From positions 744,001 through 808,000 of the forward strand of contig NZ_JAEUAO010000002.1 of NCBI RefSeq assembly GCF_019511375.1: a stretch of 64,000 bases of DNA, given 5' to 3'. Shown here piece after piece: positions 63,913 to 64,000 of the stretch. The notes below the pieces were generated by a model. The model was given only the letters and a program-made list of their open reading frames with translations. It did not search any database and had not been told where the DNA came from. Source of the stretch: Rhizobium herbae (GTDB taxonomy: Bacteria; Pseudomonadota; Alphaproteobacteria; Rhizobiales; Rhizobiaceae). Every line of letters begins with the position of its first letter. Position 1 is the first letter of the stretch. Position numbers and translations under genes: made by a program.

Positions 63913-64000
63913 TTAGCCCTCCGCCGGTGCGAAGGCGAAGATGCCCTGCATGCGCCCGTCGGACGGTGGAGCGCCCAAGGTCGAGGTGCCGACGCAAAAG
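63913..64000 (-). CDS. Partial gene at the right edge, C terminus only
   Basis: A minus-strand frame enters from the window edge and ends in TAA after 28 codons (FCVGTSTLGAPPSDGRMQGI then FAFAPAEG). It ends 67 bp before the DUF2946-like gene on the same strand. Too short to recognise; the neighbours suggest a copper-related protein. Confidence 0.45.
   Translation of the reverse strand, partial: FCVGTSTLGAPPSDGRMQGIFAFAPAEG

Overview
The window is a piece of alphaproteobacterial chromosome, most likely from a Rhizobiaceae member (Ensifer/Sinorhizobium, Rhizobium or Shinella type). This rests on the high GC content, the rhizobial-type gene complement (guaB, gshA, rsmE, glcDEF, a patatin-adc-bdhA operon, a DUF1127 gene beside a LysR gene) and the rhizobial-style palindromic intergenic repeats around glcF. 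No organism name can be proven from the sequence alone.

Layout. (1) Positions 1-7.1 kb hold a pectin/uronide catabolism cluster: a LacI-type regulator diverges from an operon of a GH105 unsaturated uronyl hydrolase, kduI, an 827-residue protein of unrecognised family with a jelly-roll-like module, and a sugar-binding protein of an ABC importer. (2) Positions 7.1-14.8 kb look like a patchwork accessory segment: a DUF1348 and a PNPOx-like flavoprotein gene, two Tat-exported metallo-beta-lactamase-fold hydrolases, a LysR regulator, a sulfite-oxidase-type molybdoenzyme and an L-lactate dehydrogenase, with long non-coding gaps. (3) Positions 15,482-31,400 are an integrative and probably mobilisable element inserted in the 3' end of a tRNA-Gln(CTG) gene. 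A 19-bp direct repeat bounds it and a tyrosine integrase sits beside the tRNA. Inside are a Vsr / C5-methyltransferase / NaeI-like restriction module, a rolling-circle Rep protein, several tiny genes, a seven-gene minus-strand operon with a MobV relaxase and an orphan DotA/TraY-family membrane protein, and a DUF262 + HEPN two-gene defence-like module. (4) Positions 31.5-64 kb are a core-like chromosome backbone: ppx-rlmE-VOC, an MFS exporter, guaB, ltrA, a MAPEG protein, patatin-adc-bdhA (3-hydroxybutyrate/acetoacetate metabolism), a dienelactone hydrolase, regulators, a candidate small RNA, gshA, rsmE, pit, a Nudix gene, a FadR-type regulator, DUF3422, hicAB, glcDEF, two L,D-transpeptidases, tag and a possible copper-related DUF305 cluster.

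The most notable object is the 15.9-kb element. It combines site-specific integration, its own rolling-circle initiator and a relaxase with a lone DotA/TraY-type polytopic protein and three small membrane or exported proteins. No other type IV secretion gene is present. The tight stop/start overlaps in this operon suggest one co-translated machine, which could be a transfer, mating-pair or exclusion apparatus. The backbone also carries decayed genes: a frameshifted Tat-signal gene, an alcohol dehydrogenase tail and an internally deleted GNAT gene.
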